From: Branchiostoma floridae
Taxonomy: Eukaryota > Chordata > Leptocardii > Amphioxiformes > Branchiostomatidae
Direction: 5' to 3'
Assembly: GCF_000003815.2 (NCBI RefSeq)
Contig: NC_049993.1
Coordinates: 17,500,842 to 17,564,841, forward strand
Length of the DNA: 64,000 bases
Each line of letters opens with the position of its first letter. Within the stretch, counting starts at the first letter, position 1. The translations under genes and the position numbers were made by a program. Shown here in pieces: positions 1-10,822 of the stretch. The notes beneath the pieces are model-generated. The model was not told the origin of the DNA. It was given only the letters and a program-made list of their open reading frames with translations, and did not search any database.

Positions 1-89
1 CACACACACGCGCGCGTACAGACACACAGACACATACACACACACAAACACACACACACACACACATACACACACACACATGCACAGAC

Positions 90-153
<64 letters not shown>
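1..153. repeat. (CA)n microsatellite
   Basis: Dinucleotide CA tract, interrupted in its first 90 bases and nearly pure from about 93 to 153. Any reading frame across it (Thr-His repeats) is an artefact. Confidence 0.95.
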
Positions 154-156
<3 letters not shown>

Positions 157-193
157 GAGTGTATATTTAAGAAAGTCAAACGCCGCTACTTAC

Positions 194-3100
194 TCTCCAT
201 CTCAGCCATCTGGTTCTCCACCTTCACTACCCGGGCCTGCAGGTGGTGGACCATCGCGAAAACAACGGCTGAAAACATCAAGGCAAGAAAATGATACATA
301 AGAATATTACTATATTCCTTTCGGAAGTAGTCTTAGTTGTTTATCTCTACTTCCTTCATTGAAATTGTAAGTATTAGAATAGGATTTTCCCTGTAGCTCA
401 ACTGGAAGCAGCTGGGGCTCCTGGTTCCAATCACTAGTAGTAGTTAACAGAGAGACCCCGGTTCAATCCTGGGGTAGGACACCTTGGTTGGACTTTACAC
501 TTTAGATACGGGCCCATGTTCGATGTCTTGCCTACTGTGTCTAGTTATTGTAATAATGTGATTTTACTTCATTCTGTAAGATCAACGGTATTCAGAGGTA
601 ACTGCTAAGGGGCAACTTTGCAATGTTGGTTTAATGAATAAAGATCGATTAAGATTGAACAGGTACGTGTAGTTGTTGTCCTGATAGTTACAGTCTGGTT
701 CGGGCTAGCGATTAGATTAGATGTTAGCTGCCAGAAACCTGGACAATGAATGATTTATTTCTCTTGAAAATCCATTCCCCGTGCTTTCAATTTAAGTGGA
801 GACCACAATATTGAATCCGACAGTGCGACTACTACCAAGATGTATAATGTATAGAACTTACCTGTGACGCATATCAACATAGCTGCGGTGCCCAGACACG
901 CCCACAGGACGCATGACGCCTTCCCCACCTTACAGCGGCGCTCTTTTCCCTCGGTCGGGGTCAGATCTAAAGGTAGGTTCACACATACATATATATTCAA
1001 GTTCGTGTAGAAGTTTTAGCCTCTACCAGGCTCCTCACGTCGCCGGAAAAATAATAATAGAAATTGGACAAATATAGCCAGATAACATGCCAGAAGAGTT
1101 AGTCGGTTGTAAACCACACTTATCGGACGGCTAACTCCTCTGGCATGTTATGTGTCTATATTTTCCCAATTTCTACAATCTTTCCAGCGACCTGTGAAGT
1201 CTGGTAGAGGCAACGAATTCCATACGGACCGCAAATGGACACGAATACCATACGCACGTGTGAACCAGGCTTAAGGTAGGTGGGGCCGTACAAGTTAGCT
1301 GCAATTTCAGAAGACATGAAGAACAAGGTCTCATGAAGACCTACCCACAGACCAAATATCAATTGATGCAATCCAGCCAGGCCTTCTCTCTACCAGAAAC
1401 ATACATGTGTTCTCAACCTTCTCGACGAAGGTAGATTTGACGAGAAAAAAATCAATACAGCATATCTAGCGTATTTGAATAGCTACGACACATACCGTAT
1501 TCGTACACGTAGTCAAATGCTACTGAAGACCAGTCTTATCAATTCATAATGTTTTGAAATGTTATAAAACGTTTTCGCAAACTATTGTTGAATGCGGTTT
1601 CATGAATTAAGTTGCGCCGCTTAACAGCATACTATCGTTCATTGTTAGTATCGTAAGTTCTTTCAATTACGATGAAAGCCTGATTCTCATATTACCTATT
1701 GACATTAAAATGTAAGGCAAGCAGTTTTTTTTACCAGTTTGATGTCAAAGATCAAAAGAAACTTATACTTCTTATTCCTCTTTCTATATTACTATCTCTG
1801 ACTAACAATCATCAAACCCTGTTAGAAATACGTTGAGAAATGTTAGACATCGAGGTAAATAATTTTAAAGACTATTCGGAGGTTACTTGCGGACACAGCT
1901 GATGTCGTTGTGGCACAATATTGGTCCCTTTCGTGCCAAGACAGAAAAACCTATCACGTAATTCCGCCAGAAAGTGATTTGGATGGCTGGCTGAGATTAC
2001 GGAATCCACCCAGACAATCTGGCTGTGGGCTATGAATATTTATCATCTTGGTATTTTTCTCGTTTCGAGCGACCTCCTTTCCAGCCAATACCTCCCAGCC
2101 GATCTGTTTAGGATATTCATGTGCCTGCATTCTGTAACCTTGCCATGGCCTCATGTAGTTTTGAAGGAATGTACGATTTCCCACAATTTCGGCTCGGAAA
2201 TCTGACACATCAAAGCAATGACTTAGGAAAAAACGTGGTTATGGCTGACTGTTAAAACCCTTAAACTGCCAAACCCCGATATATCCGGCACACATATACA
2301 TGTCCTATGTGCCGCACCCGGATATATCCGGGATAGCGTATTCCCCCGAAGTAGCAACTTTGCGCGCGCGTAGCGCACGAACCCCGGAAGTTAGGGACTT
2401 CGGCCTTGTTCAGGGGGTTCTTTTTGGAGGTCAGCAGCCAACCCTGGCACTGATAGCATTTTATAGTGCTGAAACTCTGTCAGTTAGGGTTAAAGGGTTA
2501 CGGTAAAGATTATGGCTTCGTGTCCCTAGCAAGCCCCGATGTTGCGTCCTTTGGGTAAGCTTTTTGACATTTCATCACTCAACTCAGGAACGGATGAGTA
2601 CCTAGGTTCGGCTAGAGACGTGACGTCTGTTCGGATGGGCTGTTTCCGTTAAGTCCGTTTTTAATGGGGGTATAACAAAATCAAAAAAGAAAGAAAACTA
2701 GACAAGAGAGACAAGACGTTTTTTCACTGTTTTCATTTTTTTTTACATCATTTCAAAGAACATACAAGAGAAGAAGGAAAGAAAAAGGGATGTGTCAAGC
2801 TACCCACAACAGGTTACTTGTCCGCCGAGCTCCCACCAACCCACTCCTGCCAACTTGACACATCCAAATAAAAAAGACATACGAAACGTACAAGACAGAC
2901 AGTTCATACCAGACTGATACGACTACAGGGGGGAAGCAGGGGATTAAAAGCGTAGTCGCAGTTTTCCCCCGTCGACCCTCGCCCACTGCACTGAGCACCA
3001 CAGAGACATAAACCGAGGTACTGTGTTTGAAGACAGCCACACCTCAAGCACTTAAAAAAGAAACCTCGCAGTAATCGACAAAAGTAGGGGGCCTCCCCTG

Positions 3101-3748
3101 TACTTGTGGATCACACCCGCAAATCTGTCTTTACACAATTTGTGTGTACTTAACTAATCTCCAAGCAGATCCTACGGTGCCATTAGATAGTACAAAAGCT
3201 GGCCAAGGAATATAGCCGGCCAAAGGGAGTTAGACAGTACCGGAGCATACACACTCCCAGGCCGGCTTTTCATAGTATCCTATGCTACCGTTGAATCTGC
3301 TTGGAGATTAGTGCTTTAGGCCCCCTTTCCACTAGACGGCGATCGCGCTGCGCTCTCACTGCGACCTAAAAAGGATATGTGTAACCTTACATTTCATACT
3401 GGGAATATCACACAAAATGTAAAAGTGTGACTGTAAAGACAACAAAGCACAAAGCGTTAAAAGATTCGTTTTTCTTCTATACAATTCGTTGAGCGATCCG
3501 TCAAATCTATGATCGCAGAGAGAGCGCGGCGAGAGCGCCGTCCTAGTAGAAAGGGGGTATTACAAAGTTGGCTATGTAAGTAAAACAATAAAGCAAAAAA
3601 CAAACAACAACAAACCTACCGGCTCTGCGGCAGTACATCGGGTTGGGAATCATGCCGGCCGTTCCATCGACGACGTCATGCCAGGTGACCGACGGTGATC
3701 CCGGAACTGGTGTGGACGACGCGTTTGGTTCATATTCATCAGGTTGGA
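194..3748 (-). CDS. type II single-pass membrane protein with coiled-coil start (partial, 3 exons)
   Basis: Three minus-strand exons at 3620-3748, 862-966 and 194-268 read as one frame. Each has an AG acceptor and a GTAGG or GTAAG donor, each starts with two bases finishing a codon and ends with one base, so all introns are phase 1. In order the joined protein shows a polar Pro/Ser-rich stretch, an NPMY motif, a basic Cys-containing patch (GKERRCKVGKAS), about 25 hydrophobic residues (VLWACLGTAAMLICVTAVVF) and then a heptad-like helix (ARVVKVENQMAEME). This looks like a cytoplasmic N-terminus, signal-anchor and extracellular coiled-coil stalk. The start codon lies upstream (higher coordinates) and was not found; the C-terminal domain, possibly a lectin or scavenger-type domain, lies beyond base 1. 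Matching phases across three exons make a real gene likely; the family is not identified. A composite MITE (978-1272) sits just upstream of the 862-966 exon. Confidence 0.7.
388..560 (+). mobile_element. tRNA-derived SINE (head plus partial body)
   Basis: Bases 391-402 match a polymerase III A box (TAGCTCAACTGG) and about 462-471 match a B box (GGTTCAATCC). The B box sits in a T-arm whose CCCCG/TGGGG stem can still pair. The A-to-B distance is longer than in a tRNA and the anticodon arm is not intact, so this is a SINE head rather than a tRNA gene. A body follows containing a cccatgttcgatg stretch that recurs in the SINE-like repeat near 31.85 kb. Confidence 0.6.
978..1272. mobile_element. 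composite foldback MITE, hAT-like (copy 1)
   Basis: Outer inverted repeats (TTCACACATAC on the left, GTGTGAACC on the right) enclose an inner foldback at 1017-1212. The whole is flanked by an 8-bp direct repeat AAGGTAGG (970-977 and 1273-1280), the TSD length expected for hAT elements. A second copy with the same nested structure is at 10242-10520. No transposase is encoded. Confidence 0.65.
1017..1212. repeat. inner foldback element
   Basis: Inverted repeat: the left end (GCCTCTACCAGGCTCC) is answered by CTGGTAGAGGC at the right end, and the interior pairs again around ATAACATGCCAGA and TCTGGCATGTTAT. The related left end also appears alone at 23199-23255, so it can exist without the outer element. 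Confidence 0.65.
1400..2250. other. intronic sequence, nothing recognised
   Basis: AT-rich sequence within the intron between the 862-966 and 3620-3748 exons. No splice-flanked open frame, RNA gene or clear repeat was seen. Confidence 0.4.
2252..2494. mobile_element. ~245-bp MITE with TTAA-rich ends (copy 1)
   Basis: Terminal inverted repeats CCCTTAAACTGCC and GTCAGTTAGGG with TTAA outside both. It is strongly similar over its whole length to 37347-37596, including ATATATCCGG motifs and a CACTGATAGCATTTTATAG stretch. CCC...GGG ends next to TTAA resemble piggyBac-type elements, although the left TTAA is separated from CCC by two A residues. The open frame inside is shared with copy 2 because of repeat identity, not because it is a gene. 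Confidence 0.7.
3155..3310. mobile_element. foldback MITE, TAATCTCCAAGCAGATC family (copy 1)
   Basis: The left end TAATCTCCAAGCAGATCCTA is answered by AATCTGCTTGGAGATTA on the right. The interior contains GGCCAAGG/CCGGCC blocks. The family is confirmed by a copy in opposite orientation at 58038-58212. The flanking 9-mers GTACTTAAC and GTGCTTTAG agree at six of nine positions, a decayed 9-bp target-site duplication. Confidence 0.7.
3321..3557. mobile_element. foldback MITE, diverged
   Basis: CCCCCTTTCCACTAGACGGC on the left pairs with the complementary GCCGTCCTAGTAGAAAGGGG on the right, with alternating GCGCTC blocks in both arms. The AT-rich interior (TTCGTT, GTTGAGCGATC) resembles the interiors of the AAGGTGGTATC family at 8197 and 57293, so it may be a distant relative. 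Confidence 0.6.
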
Positions 3749-3832
3749 CTGAAAAAAAATGGGAAAATATGCCTTCCTAGATCCTATCCATTTCCTTGTT
3801 TCTATATTTTGGTTACTGTCTAGAACCTGCTT

Positions 3833-4189
3833 TAGGCTTAGGTCACATTTCCAAACCGGGGCCCGGTAGGGATGTTTTAAGAAACGAAAAATCAACATGT
3901 ATACCTAGAAATATACACAAATCATGACCATGAATCTTATTTTGACATTTTGTGAATTTATATGGCTTTTACATAATTTATTTTCGCTCCCGAAAGCTTA
4001 CGGCTTAGGTTTCCAAACCGAGGGCCCAGCTGGGCAGCTTATGGGAACGGAAAGAATGACATCAAAACACACAAAATCTCAGGATAAGATTCATGGGCAT
4101 AATTTGTGTATATTTCTAGGTATACATTTTTATTTTTCGTTTCTTTAAACCCTGGCTTGGACCCGGTTTGGAAATGTGACCTAAGCCTT
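3833..4189. mobile_element. long foldback element (copy 1)
   Basis: Arms of about 110 bp: TAGGCTTAGGTCACATTTCC on the left mirrors GGAAATGTGACCTAAGCCTT on the right, continuing through the TATACCTAGAAATATACAC region. Related sequence occurs at 5831-6035 and 6043-6219. No protein is encoded. Confidence 0.7.
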
Positions 4190-5006
4190 AGACTGAAGCC
4201 AAGGTCTTTACCGAACCACGATGGACGAACAACAGGACATACAACATTCAGTTCTAGAAAGTGATGTGATATTTAACCCGACGAAGTTTTACTGAAATTC
4301 GTAGAATGAAAACCAGGGTTTTCTCTAAGTGGTAATTCAGGAAACGATAGATTTCGTTGTTATTCTTTGTAGATTTTAGGCTGACCAGTGGAAAGCTATG
4401 CAAAACGAAGACGCTCCTTCTATTTCTTGAATAATATCATGCATATGTACATGTACCGTTTATATTACAGCGCCGCAGAAGCACTCTATAAGGTTTCACA
4501 AAAACAGAATTTGGCAATTTTATTATTGACGTTCGTTTTTAAATTTATTTGCACATAGAAAGACAGTACAGAAAGTAAAGTTAAATGATATGTAAAAACC
4601 GTGCGGGAGAGAATAAGCCACAATAGGCTTATACAACCCTCCTCTAAACAAATACTGAGCACGAAATAGGAAACAAATGATGAAAATAAAAGGAATAAAA
4701 AAATTGCAATAAAACTCTTTTGACAAACAAACGTATGATATATCAAATATGACGTAGCTAAATCAAATCAAACTAATGCGAATAACATGATGATATACAA
4801 AATAGAATATAAGAAACGGTAAAGATACCGAAATGAATACTGCTCTAGCATCGCTGGCCCCCCTACCAGCCAATCCCCAGCAAACAAAGGTACTTACACT
4901 TACTGTAGTACATAGAATTGCTTTGAACCACCCATGAAGACTTGAGTCGTAATCAGAATTTTTTCTAACCACATCACATGTTTTCAGTTCAGTTCAGTTC
5001 ATTCTC

Positions 5007-5170
5007 CTATGAGGTGCCATTAACAATGTCTGACCATGCGTTTCTATCTAGCATGGCGGCTAGCAAGTTGTAGTCCTTTATACTGACCTCCTCCTCCAAG
5101 ACTTTCTTAAGTGTTAGGTTCGGTCGTTCCCTTTTTCTCTTTGCGTCAGGTTCCCAGAGGAGAACATGTT
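5007..5170 (-). mobile_element. LINE 3' end (C-terminus of a reverse-transcriptase ORF)
   Basis: Minus-strand translation ends ...WEPDAKRKRERPNLTLKKVLEEEV... and then DYNLLAAMLDRNAWSDIVN before a stop. This is the recognisable tail of non-LTR retrotransposon ORF2 proteins (W-x-P, K/R-R-x-R-P, then D-R-x-x-W). It is followed by a (TTCAG)n-type tail at 4985-5000. Only the last ~55 codons remain, as expected for 5' truncation. Confidence 0.6.
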
Positions 5171-5205
5171 TAATAGCAATCAAAACAAACCAAACGCGTC
5201 CTTAC

Positions 5206-5403
5206 CTGTCTTCATCCCTGAGCTGAGAGGTGCCTCCACTCCACTGCTCCTCGAATGTTGTGTCTGGCGATTCTACCGCGCACCAGCCAGGCACAAATCC
5301 GCCACGCAGACAAATCAACGCCTCTTTCATAAATGCATAGTTTTGCGTGGGCCAGCTTGTGGACAGCTTGTGGCCTCGTAGTGGACACTTGATACCAAAA
5401 CAC
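5206..5403 (-). CDS. candidate exon, unknown product
   Basis: A 198-bp minus-strand segment bounded by TATGGCAG and a GACAG|GTAAGG donor is open in one frame, giving a Cys-rich stretch (RCFGIKCPLRGHK ... EALICLRGGFVPGWCAVES). It would end in phase 2, which does not fit the phase expected by the 3620-3748 exon. An intermediate exon would be needed, or it belongs to another gene. The polypyrimidine tract is weak. The family is not recognised. Confidence 0.3.
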
Positions 5404-5830
5404 CTGCCATAGACATCAATAAACATCGGTTACGATTGGAACCAGGGACAAACAAACAAACAAATACATCTAGCTTCGCTTTTTGACGTCCTTCGATAGG
5501 AGGTTAGAATGGAGTAACGAACTCATGTAACGAAAAGAGTAGGGGAGCTCCCCGATCTGAGTAGATCAAAACCATTCCGATTGAAAAGGAAAGGGAATTT
5601 TTCTTAACGGCCTTCGTAAGGCTTGCTTCTCCTATTGGGTCAGTTAGTGATCACTCTCGGAGAGTCTTGGACTTTATTCCAATTGTGACATGTACAGGGA
5701 CAATGCAATGTAGACGCTAGACAGCTAACTAGCAAATAATACTAGCTGAGAGAGCGTCGAGCTGGTATCTGACAATCATGATGTTTCTGACTGAAGGAGA
5801 AGAGATGCTGTTCCATTCCTCTATTCATGT

Positions 5831-6035
5831 AAGGTCTGGGTCACATTTCCAAGCCGAGGACCGGCCGGGATGTTTTAAGAAACGAAAATTCAAATATAAT
5901 TAATTGTATACCTAGCAAAATACGCAAACTACGCCCTTGGATCTTATTTTTACATTTCGTGTATTTTTCTAAATGACTTAAAGCCTAACCCGTAACCTTG
6001 AGGTGTCTTTCGGGTCTTTTACAGTGCGTGGTGAT
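5831..6035. repeat. foldback family fragment (copy 2)
   Basis: GGTCACATTTCCAAGCCGAG and GATGTTTTAAGAAACGAAAA match the left arm of 3833-4189; only one arm is preserved. Confidence 0.55.
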
Positions 6036-6042
6036 CACTTCG

Positions 6043-6219
6043 TAAGGCTAACGTCACATTTTCAAACCGGGGCCGGGCCGGGTGGTTCGTGGAAACAAAA
6101 ATAGAAATGTATACGTAGAAATATAATACCCACGACTATTCTCTTTACGTCTTGTGTATTTTGGTGTCATACTTTTCGTTCCCGAAAGCTTCCCGGTTGA
6201 GAAATGTGATGTAGGCGTA
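6043..6219. mobile_element. foldback family (short copy 3)
   Basis: GGCTAACGTCACATTTTCAA on the left pairs with TTGAGAAATGTGATGTAGGC on the right; the interior keeps the ATGTATACGTAGAAATATA block of copy 1. Confidence 0.55.
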
Positions 6220-7050
6220 ATATAAGCAGCTCAGTGGTCAACACGTGTAGTGGTCTCTTATACTTGCACTGAGCGAACTCGTCAAAAACTGAGAAAGCAG
6301 ACAAAAGTGTAGGGTGAGGCTGCAGTAATGGTAAATCAATACGAGCGATCGCGATGATGTCACGGTGACGCATGGTAGGCAAAAAACAGGCGTTTGGTGA
6401 ACGATTTCTTTACATATAAACCGGTAATTTGATCTTTTAATTTAGATATCAATTTTTAATCCAATCTACTGTCGTCCTGATAGGCACGAATACCCCGGAT
6501 ATAAACAACAACAGCGATAGCTCGTATTCTATGCTAAGAATGTGTATCAACACAATCACAAGTACACAATATAGAATAAAGAACTAAATGTTTCCATATC
6601 TGTACTTAGTCTTAAGAAAGGTAGGCCGAAGTGGACGTTATATATAAAAGCACAACAAGGCTAATGTGACAGGTCATCCCAATATTCTACCTGTTTTTGA
6701 GACATGTCACAACAGCTTTAAAACACCCGAGGCCGATAGGTTGCCCTACATAGAGCCAGACTATTTTCTCTATCTAAATCCTTTAATATGTTGCGGCACT
6801 TCAAATCAGTTTCAAAGACTAGAGTTCAACGAACCCATCTCTTCGCCAAATAATCATGCCTTTATTTAAGACTTTAAGGTCTTATTGTTCCTCACAAACA
6901 CACAAACATTACCAAAACCAGACTGTGACCTGACAGATGACCTGGTAGCATCCCTGGTCAATCAGAATTTCATGCTTGTCAATTTAGACTTTGTCCCCAG
7001 TGTAAGGGCGTCCTCCAGCAAACCATCTGTATAACAGCTGTGTCCATAGA
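6220..7050. other. no recognised feature
   Basis: AT-rich intergenic sequence. Short open frames lack splice or codon evidence. Confidence 0.4.
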
Positions 7051-7059
7051 TATAGGTCA

Positions 7060-8165
7060 AAATGAGATATATAGAGCACAGTTTATTTCTGTTAATAAGT
7101 TTTGCTGCAGTACCTTAGGAAGCCGCTAGGGGGCCCACTATCATAATTTATCTTCGTTTTCCTGACCCCTACCCACCTACCAAATATCATCAGGATTTTT
7201 TCAAGGCTTCTCGAGTTATGCATTCCACAAACAAAAGGACGCACACACTCGGCCTGCTACCGTCCTAACGGAAAATGCTACGTCAACTATTTTCGAACAC
7301 AACCTTCCTTTCCGCAGCCGCTACTTAAATACTAAATATCATGAAAATCCATACACAGCTTCTTGAGTTATATGCTGTTGGCATGGATTTATGAACTTTC
7401 CTCATTAATTATGCAAATAAGCTACTAATTTGCATAATTAGTATTACATTGTATAAGTCATCACTCATTCTATCTACATACCGAAAATCCTGATGATCTG
7501 TTTACACGTTCTCAAGTTATCCTCGTCCAAAGTTTGAACGGAAATCGGTGCCTGCAGTTTCCAAAAAGCCGCTAGGGGGTCCAAACTCACAGCACTTACT
7601 CTCTGTTTCAAGGGCTATCTACCACTCAAAAATCATGACCACAGCATGTCCAGAACACGAAGTGCCAAAATTAAAAGTTTTGCTGCAGTACCTTAGGCAG
7701 TCACTAGGGTGCCCATTATCGAACTTGACCTTCGTTTTCCTAACCCCAATCCACCTAACAAATATAATCAGGATCCATTCAAGGGTTCTCGAGTTATCTT
7801 GCTTACAGACAAACGCACTTACATACAAATCCCGCTACAGCACCATAGGTAAGAGCCAGGTAAACCATTTTCGCACTTGACCTTCCTCTCCAAAACCGCT
7901 ACACACCTACCAAGTTTCGTGAAAATCGCCCAGCTAGATTTTGACTTATGCTGCCAAAAACAAACCGCAAAAAACATACCAAGCTCGCTGCAGTACCGTA
8001 GGAAAACGCCAGGTAAACCGTTTTCAAACTTGGCATTCCTTTCGACAACTGCTACACACCTACCAAAAATCACAAAGTTCCATCCACAATTTCTCGAGTT
8101 ATATGCTGTTGACCTACATACAGACCCAAGTCAAGCAATCTCATACTCTTCTTGGCGAAGAGAAT
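7060..8165. repeat. array of degenerate ~150-bp monomers
   Basis: The phrase GCTGCAGTACC..TAGG...GCTAGGGG...CTACCAAATATCAT...CTCGAGTTAT recurs with starts near 7104, 7258, 7548, 7682, 7834 and 7988, i.e. at about 135-155 bp or twice that. The array ends with CTTCTTGGCGAAG near 8152, the same terminal phrase found at 37109 and, decayed, at 21077. Related units lie at 13600-13835 and 36700-37120, so this is a dispersed repeat built of internal monomers. Confidence 0.65.
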
Positions 8166-8196
8166 AAACGCCGGAGCACAGCAAAGCAGATATCTT

Positions 8197-8443
8197 AAGG
8201 TGCGCTCCCACTGCACTTGCGTTAAGCTTGCGTCACTGCGGGGTTCGCTCACTGCGTCACTGTTTTGATATTTTCTCCGATTTTTTATAATTTAGATATT
8301 GCATAATACGTAAAATATGGCTTAGAAGACGACAAAATACATAAAAAGAAAGAAAATTCGTTCTTTATATCTAAAACTCGTTGAGTATCTTTCGAATCCC
8401 GCAGTGACGCAAGCTTGACACAAGGGCAGTGGGAGCGCACCTT
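8197..8443. mobile_element. MITE, AAGGTGGTATC family (copy)
   Basis: AAGGTGCGCTCCCACTGCAC at the left is mirrored by GGGAGCGCACCTT at the right; the interior holds TAGATATTGCATAATACGTA, GAAGACGACAAAATACA and TCGTTGAGTATCTTTCGAA, shared with copies at 57293 and 58657. Confidence 0.7.
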
Positions 8444-8599
8444 TAGGCTAATGTCCCATTTGGAAAAAAAGAAGTCCTGCCGTGCAGTTCACGGGCTAGC
8501 TGTTTTGGGCACTTTCGGGCGTGACCCCTACGTGGCCCCGTGGGACATCTTGTGGCTCCCGGTGTATATTGGGCCCAGCCGGGTACAGGTGTGACAGCG

Positions 8600-8735
8600 T
8601 TCTCGCCCCCCCGTGATCTCGCCCCCCCCCCCGGGGGGGCGAAATCACTAGCGATCTCGCCCTCCCCGGTTAGTGATCTCGCCCCCCTACCTCGCCCCCC
8701 TTTAGCGATTTCGCCCCCCCCCCCAAAAAAAACGG
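8600..8735. repeat. C/G-tract minisatellite
   Basis: Irregular repeats of a GATCTCGCCCCCC-type unit with C runs of 6 to 12 and one inverted C-to-G switch near 8628-8640. The minus strand is very G-rich and could form quadruplexes. A sister tract (9690-9784) ends in an assembly gap. Confidence 0.7.
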
Positions 8736-9090
8736 GTTTACATGATATTTTAGAAGTTGATTGGTATAAATCACACAATGCAGTTTCAGAATGATATAAG
8801 TACACGAGTTTGATACATAACTCCATCCATAGTATCAATATTAACGTAAGTACATGGCAATAAGATAGTTGAACTTGTTTCAGACAAGGAGGGTTGGGTC
8901 CCTTGTATTCCCTTTATTGCATGTACCTGAGTCTCGACATGAGATATATTTTATTGTATTCACCTGTCCTCGAGCAACCTATATATCCCCAATATGAAGT
9001 CTCTATTATGAATTGACCACAAAAGAACTATGTCTTGTCTTTATTGATTATGCAAATAAGGTATTCATTAGAATAATGCACATTTTGGTG

Positions 9091-9234
9091 TATGCACCTG
9101 GCCAAGGGGTATCTTCACCTTCAATATGACTGTTTTTCTAGTATTTAGAAACTGGTACGTCATATGCACCTACCCTATGGATATCTTCACCTCCAATATG
9201 ACTGTTTTTCTAGTATTTAGGAACTGGTGTTTTA
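9091..9234. repeat. 72-bp tandem duplication
   Basis: Two adjacent copies, starting at 9091 and 9163, share TATGCACCT, ATCTTCACCT and the block GACTGTTTTTCTAGTATTTA. Confidence 0.75.
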
Positions 9235-9689
9235 CCCGTGTTTCTTAAGACTGGTACTTTACCAGTTTTTGGTAGCATTTAGCAACAGGTATATGAACTT
9301 GTGCGTAGATAGTGTTTATAATGAGAAACTATTATTCAATTGTGTTTTTCTTAGTGCTTTGGAAATGTATTCTGCACAAGAAAGAAAATACTGTGACAAA
9401 TTGAAAACATATAGCTGACGTATTCTGTACCATAGACGGTGATTTATACGTGCACAATAGCATTGTTTTCTATGCCAACTCTGCCATGTCAGCTGCGAAA
9501 AAGAAATGTCCTTTCAATGTAGTGTTTGCACCGAACAAGGTATGACATCTTACGGTAATAAGGTGCCATATAGGTACCAGGTAACACACCAACTATGTTA
9601 CTCCCAGGTGCAGTATAGTACCGGGTAGCGCATCTAATATGTAGTAACCAGCTGCCTCTAAAGACCCCTCCCAGGAGTACTAGTAAATG

Positions 9690-10161
9690 TTCTTGGGGGG
9701 GGGGGGGGGGGGCGAAAAACCCCTAAAGGGGGGGGGAAAAACCCCTAGTGAATCTCCCCCCCCCGGGGGGGGGGGGGGGGAAAANNNNNNNNNNNNNNNN
9801 NNNNNNNNNNNNNNNNNNNNNNNNNNNNNNNNNNNNNNNNNNNNNNNNNNNNNNNNNNNNNNNNNNNNNNNNNNNNNNNNNNNNNNNNNNNNNNNNNNNN
9901 NNNNNNNNNNNNNNNNNNNNNNNNNNNNNNNNNNNNNNNNNNNNNNNNNNNNNNNNNNNNNNNNNNNNNNNNNNNNNNNNNNNNNNNNNNNNNNNNNNNN
10001 NNNNNNNNNNNNNNNNNNNNNNNNNNNNNNNNNNNNNNNNNNNNNNNNNNNNNNNNNNNNNNNNNNNNNNNNNNNNNNNNNNNNNNNNNNNNNNNNNNNN
10101 NNNNNNNNNNNNNNNNNNNNNNNNNNNNNNNNNNNNNNNNNNNNNNNNNNNNNNNNNNNNN
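9690..10161. other. G/C homopolymer tract and assembly gap (377 N)
   Basis: G runs of 8 to 21 with CCCCCCCCCCGGGG inversions lead directly into an unsequenced stretch from 9785 to 10161. Open frames crossing the N run are meaningless. Confidence 0.9.
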
Positions 10162-10241
10162 GTCACACCGGGTTGAATTTAAGTCGGACTTAATGAGCCC
10201 GCGACCCGGTAAGAAATAGACGCCGTGACCTGAACGTGGGG

Positions 10242-10520
10242 TCACACATGCGTATATATTCAAGTCCGTTTGAGGTGCGTATGACGCTCTTAGTCTCTAC
10301 CAGGCCCCACAGGTCGCGGGGAAAATAGTACAAATTGGACAAATTTAGATACATAACATGCCAGATGAGCTAGCTGACCGAGAAGTATGGTTAGCGACCC
10401 AGCTAACTCGTCTTACATGTTACCTGTTAACGTTTGTCCAATTTCTATTATTTCTACAAAGACCCGTGGAGCCTGGTGGAGGCAAATACTCCCATGCGCG
10501 CCTCTGTGGCCCCACCTTAA
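10242..10520. mobile_element. composite foldback MITE, hAT-like (copy 2)
   Basis: The outer arm TCACACATGCGTATATATTC encloses an inner foldback (10291-10483) matching 1017-1212. The flanks carry the 8-bp direct repeat ACGTGGGG (10234-10241 and 10521-10528). Two copies with independent 8-bp duplications show that the composite moved as one unit. Confidence 0.65.
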
Positions 10521-10528
10521 ACGTGGGG

Positions 10529-10822
10529 ATCACCGAGGGTAGCCCCCGGTATCCGGTAGTCCACCGAGACAAATTTGTGGCTTCGGTGCCCGGCCGGGGC
10601 TACATGTACATCCCCGACGGGCACCGGCACAATCGTTCACCAGGTAGAGTCATCCACGAATGTTTATACCATAGAACCAATAGTGTAAATGACAAGCTAG
10701 ACCCTATATGTTGATTTATTCATACCTATAGATATCCATATATGTGTGTTAAGTTGTACTGTAAGTAGCTGTTACATGTAGACCTTACGAAAGTCGCTGT
10801 ACTTTTGTCGTGTCTCAATAAA
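10529..10822 (+). other. possible 3'-terminal exon and UTR
   Basis: GC-rich sequence with an open frame ending at 10714 is followed by ~100 bp of AT-rich sequence and AATAAA at 10817-10822. No acceptor or family resemblance was found. Could be a gene end or chance. Confidence 0.15.

Noticed and set aside
80-301. Open frame with Thr-His repeats
   Set aside because: Translation of the CA microsatellite.
4763-4972. Possible minus-strand exon (KNSDYDSSLHGWFK)
   Set aside because: Acceptor lacks a pyrimidine tract and the phase fits neither neighbouring exon.
7060-8165. CRISPR-like array
   Set aside because: Units are ~150 bp, degenerate throughout and dispersed elsewhere; no short identical repeats with unique spacers.
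9687-10263. Open frames crossing the gap
   Set aside because: Consist mainly of N.
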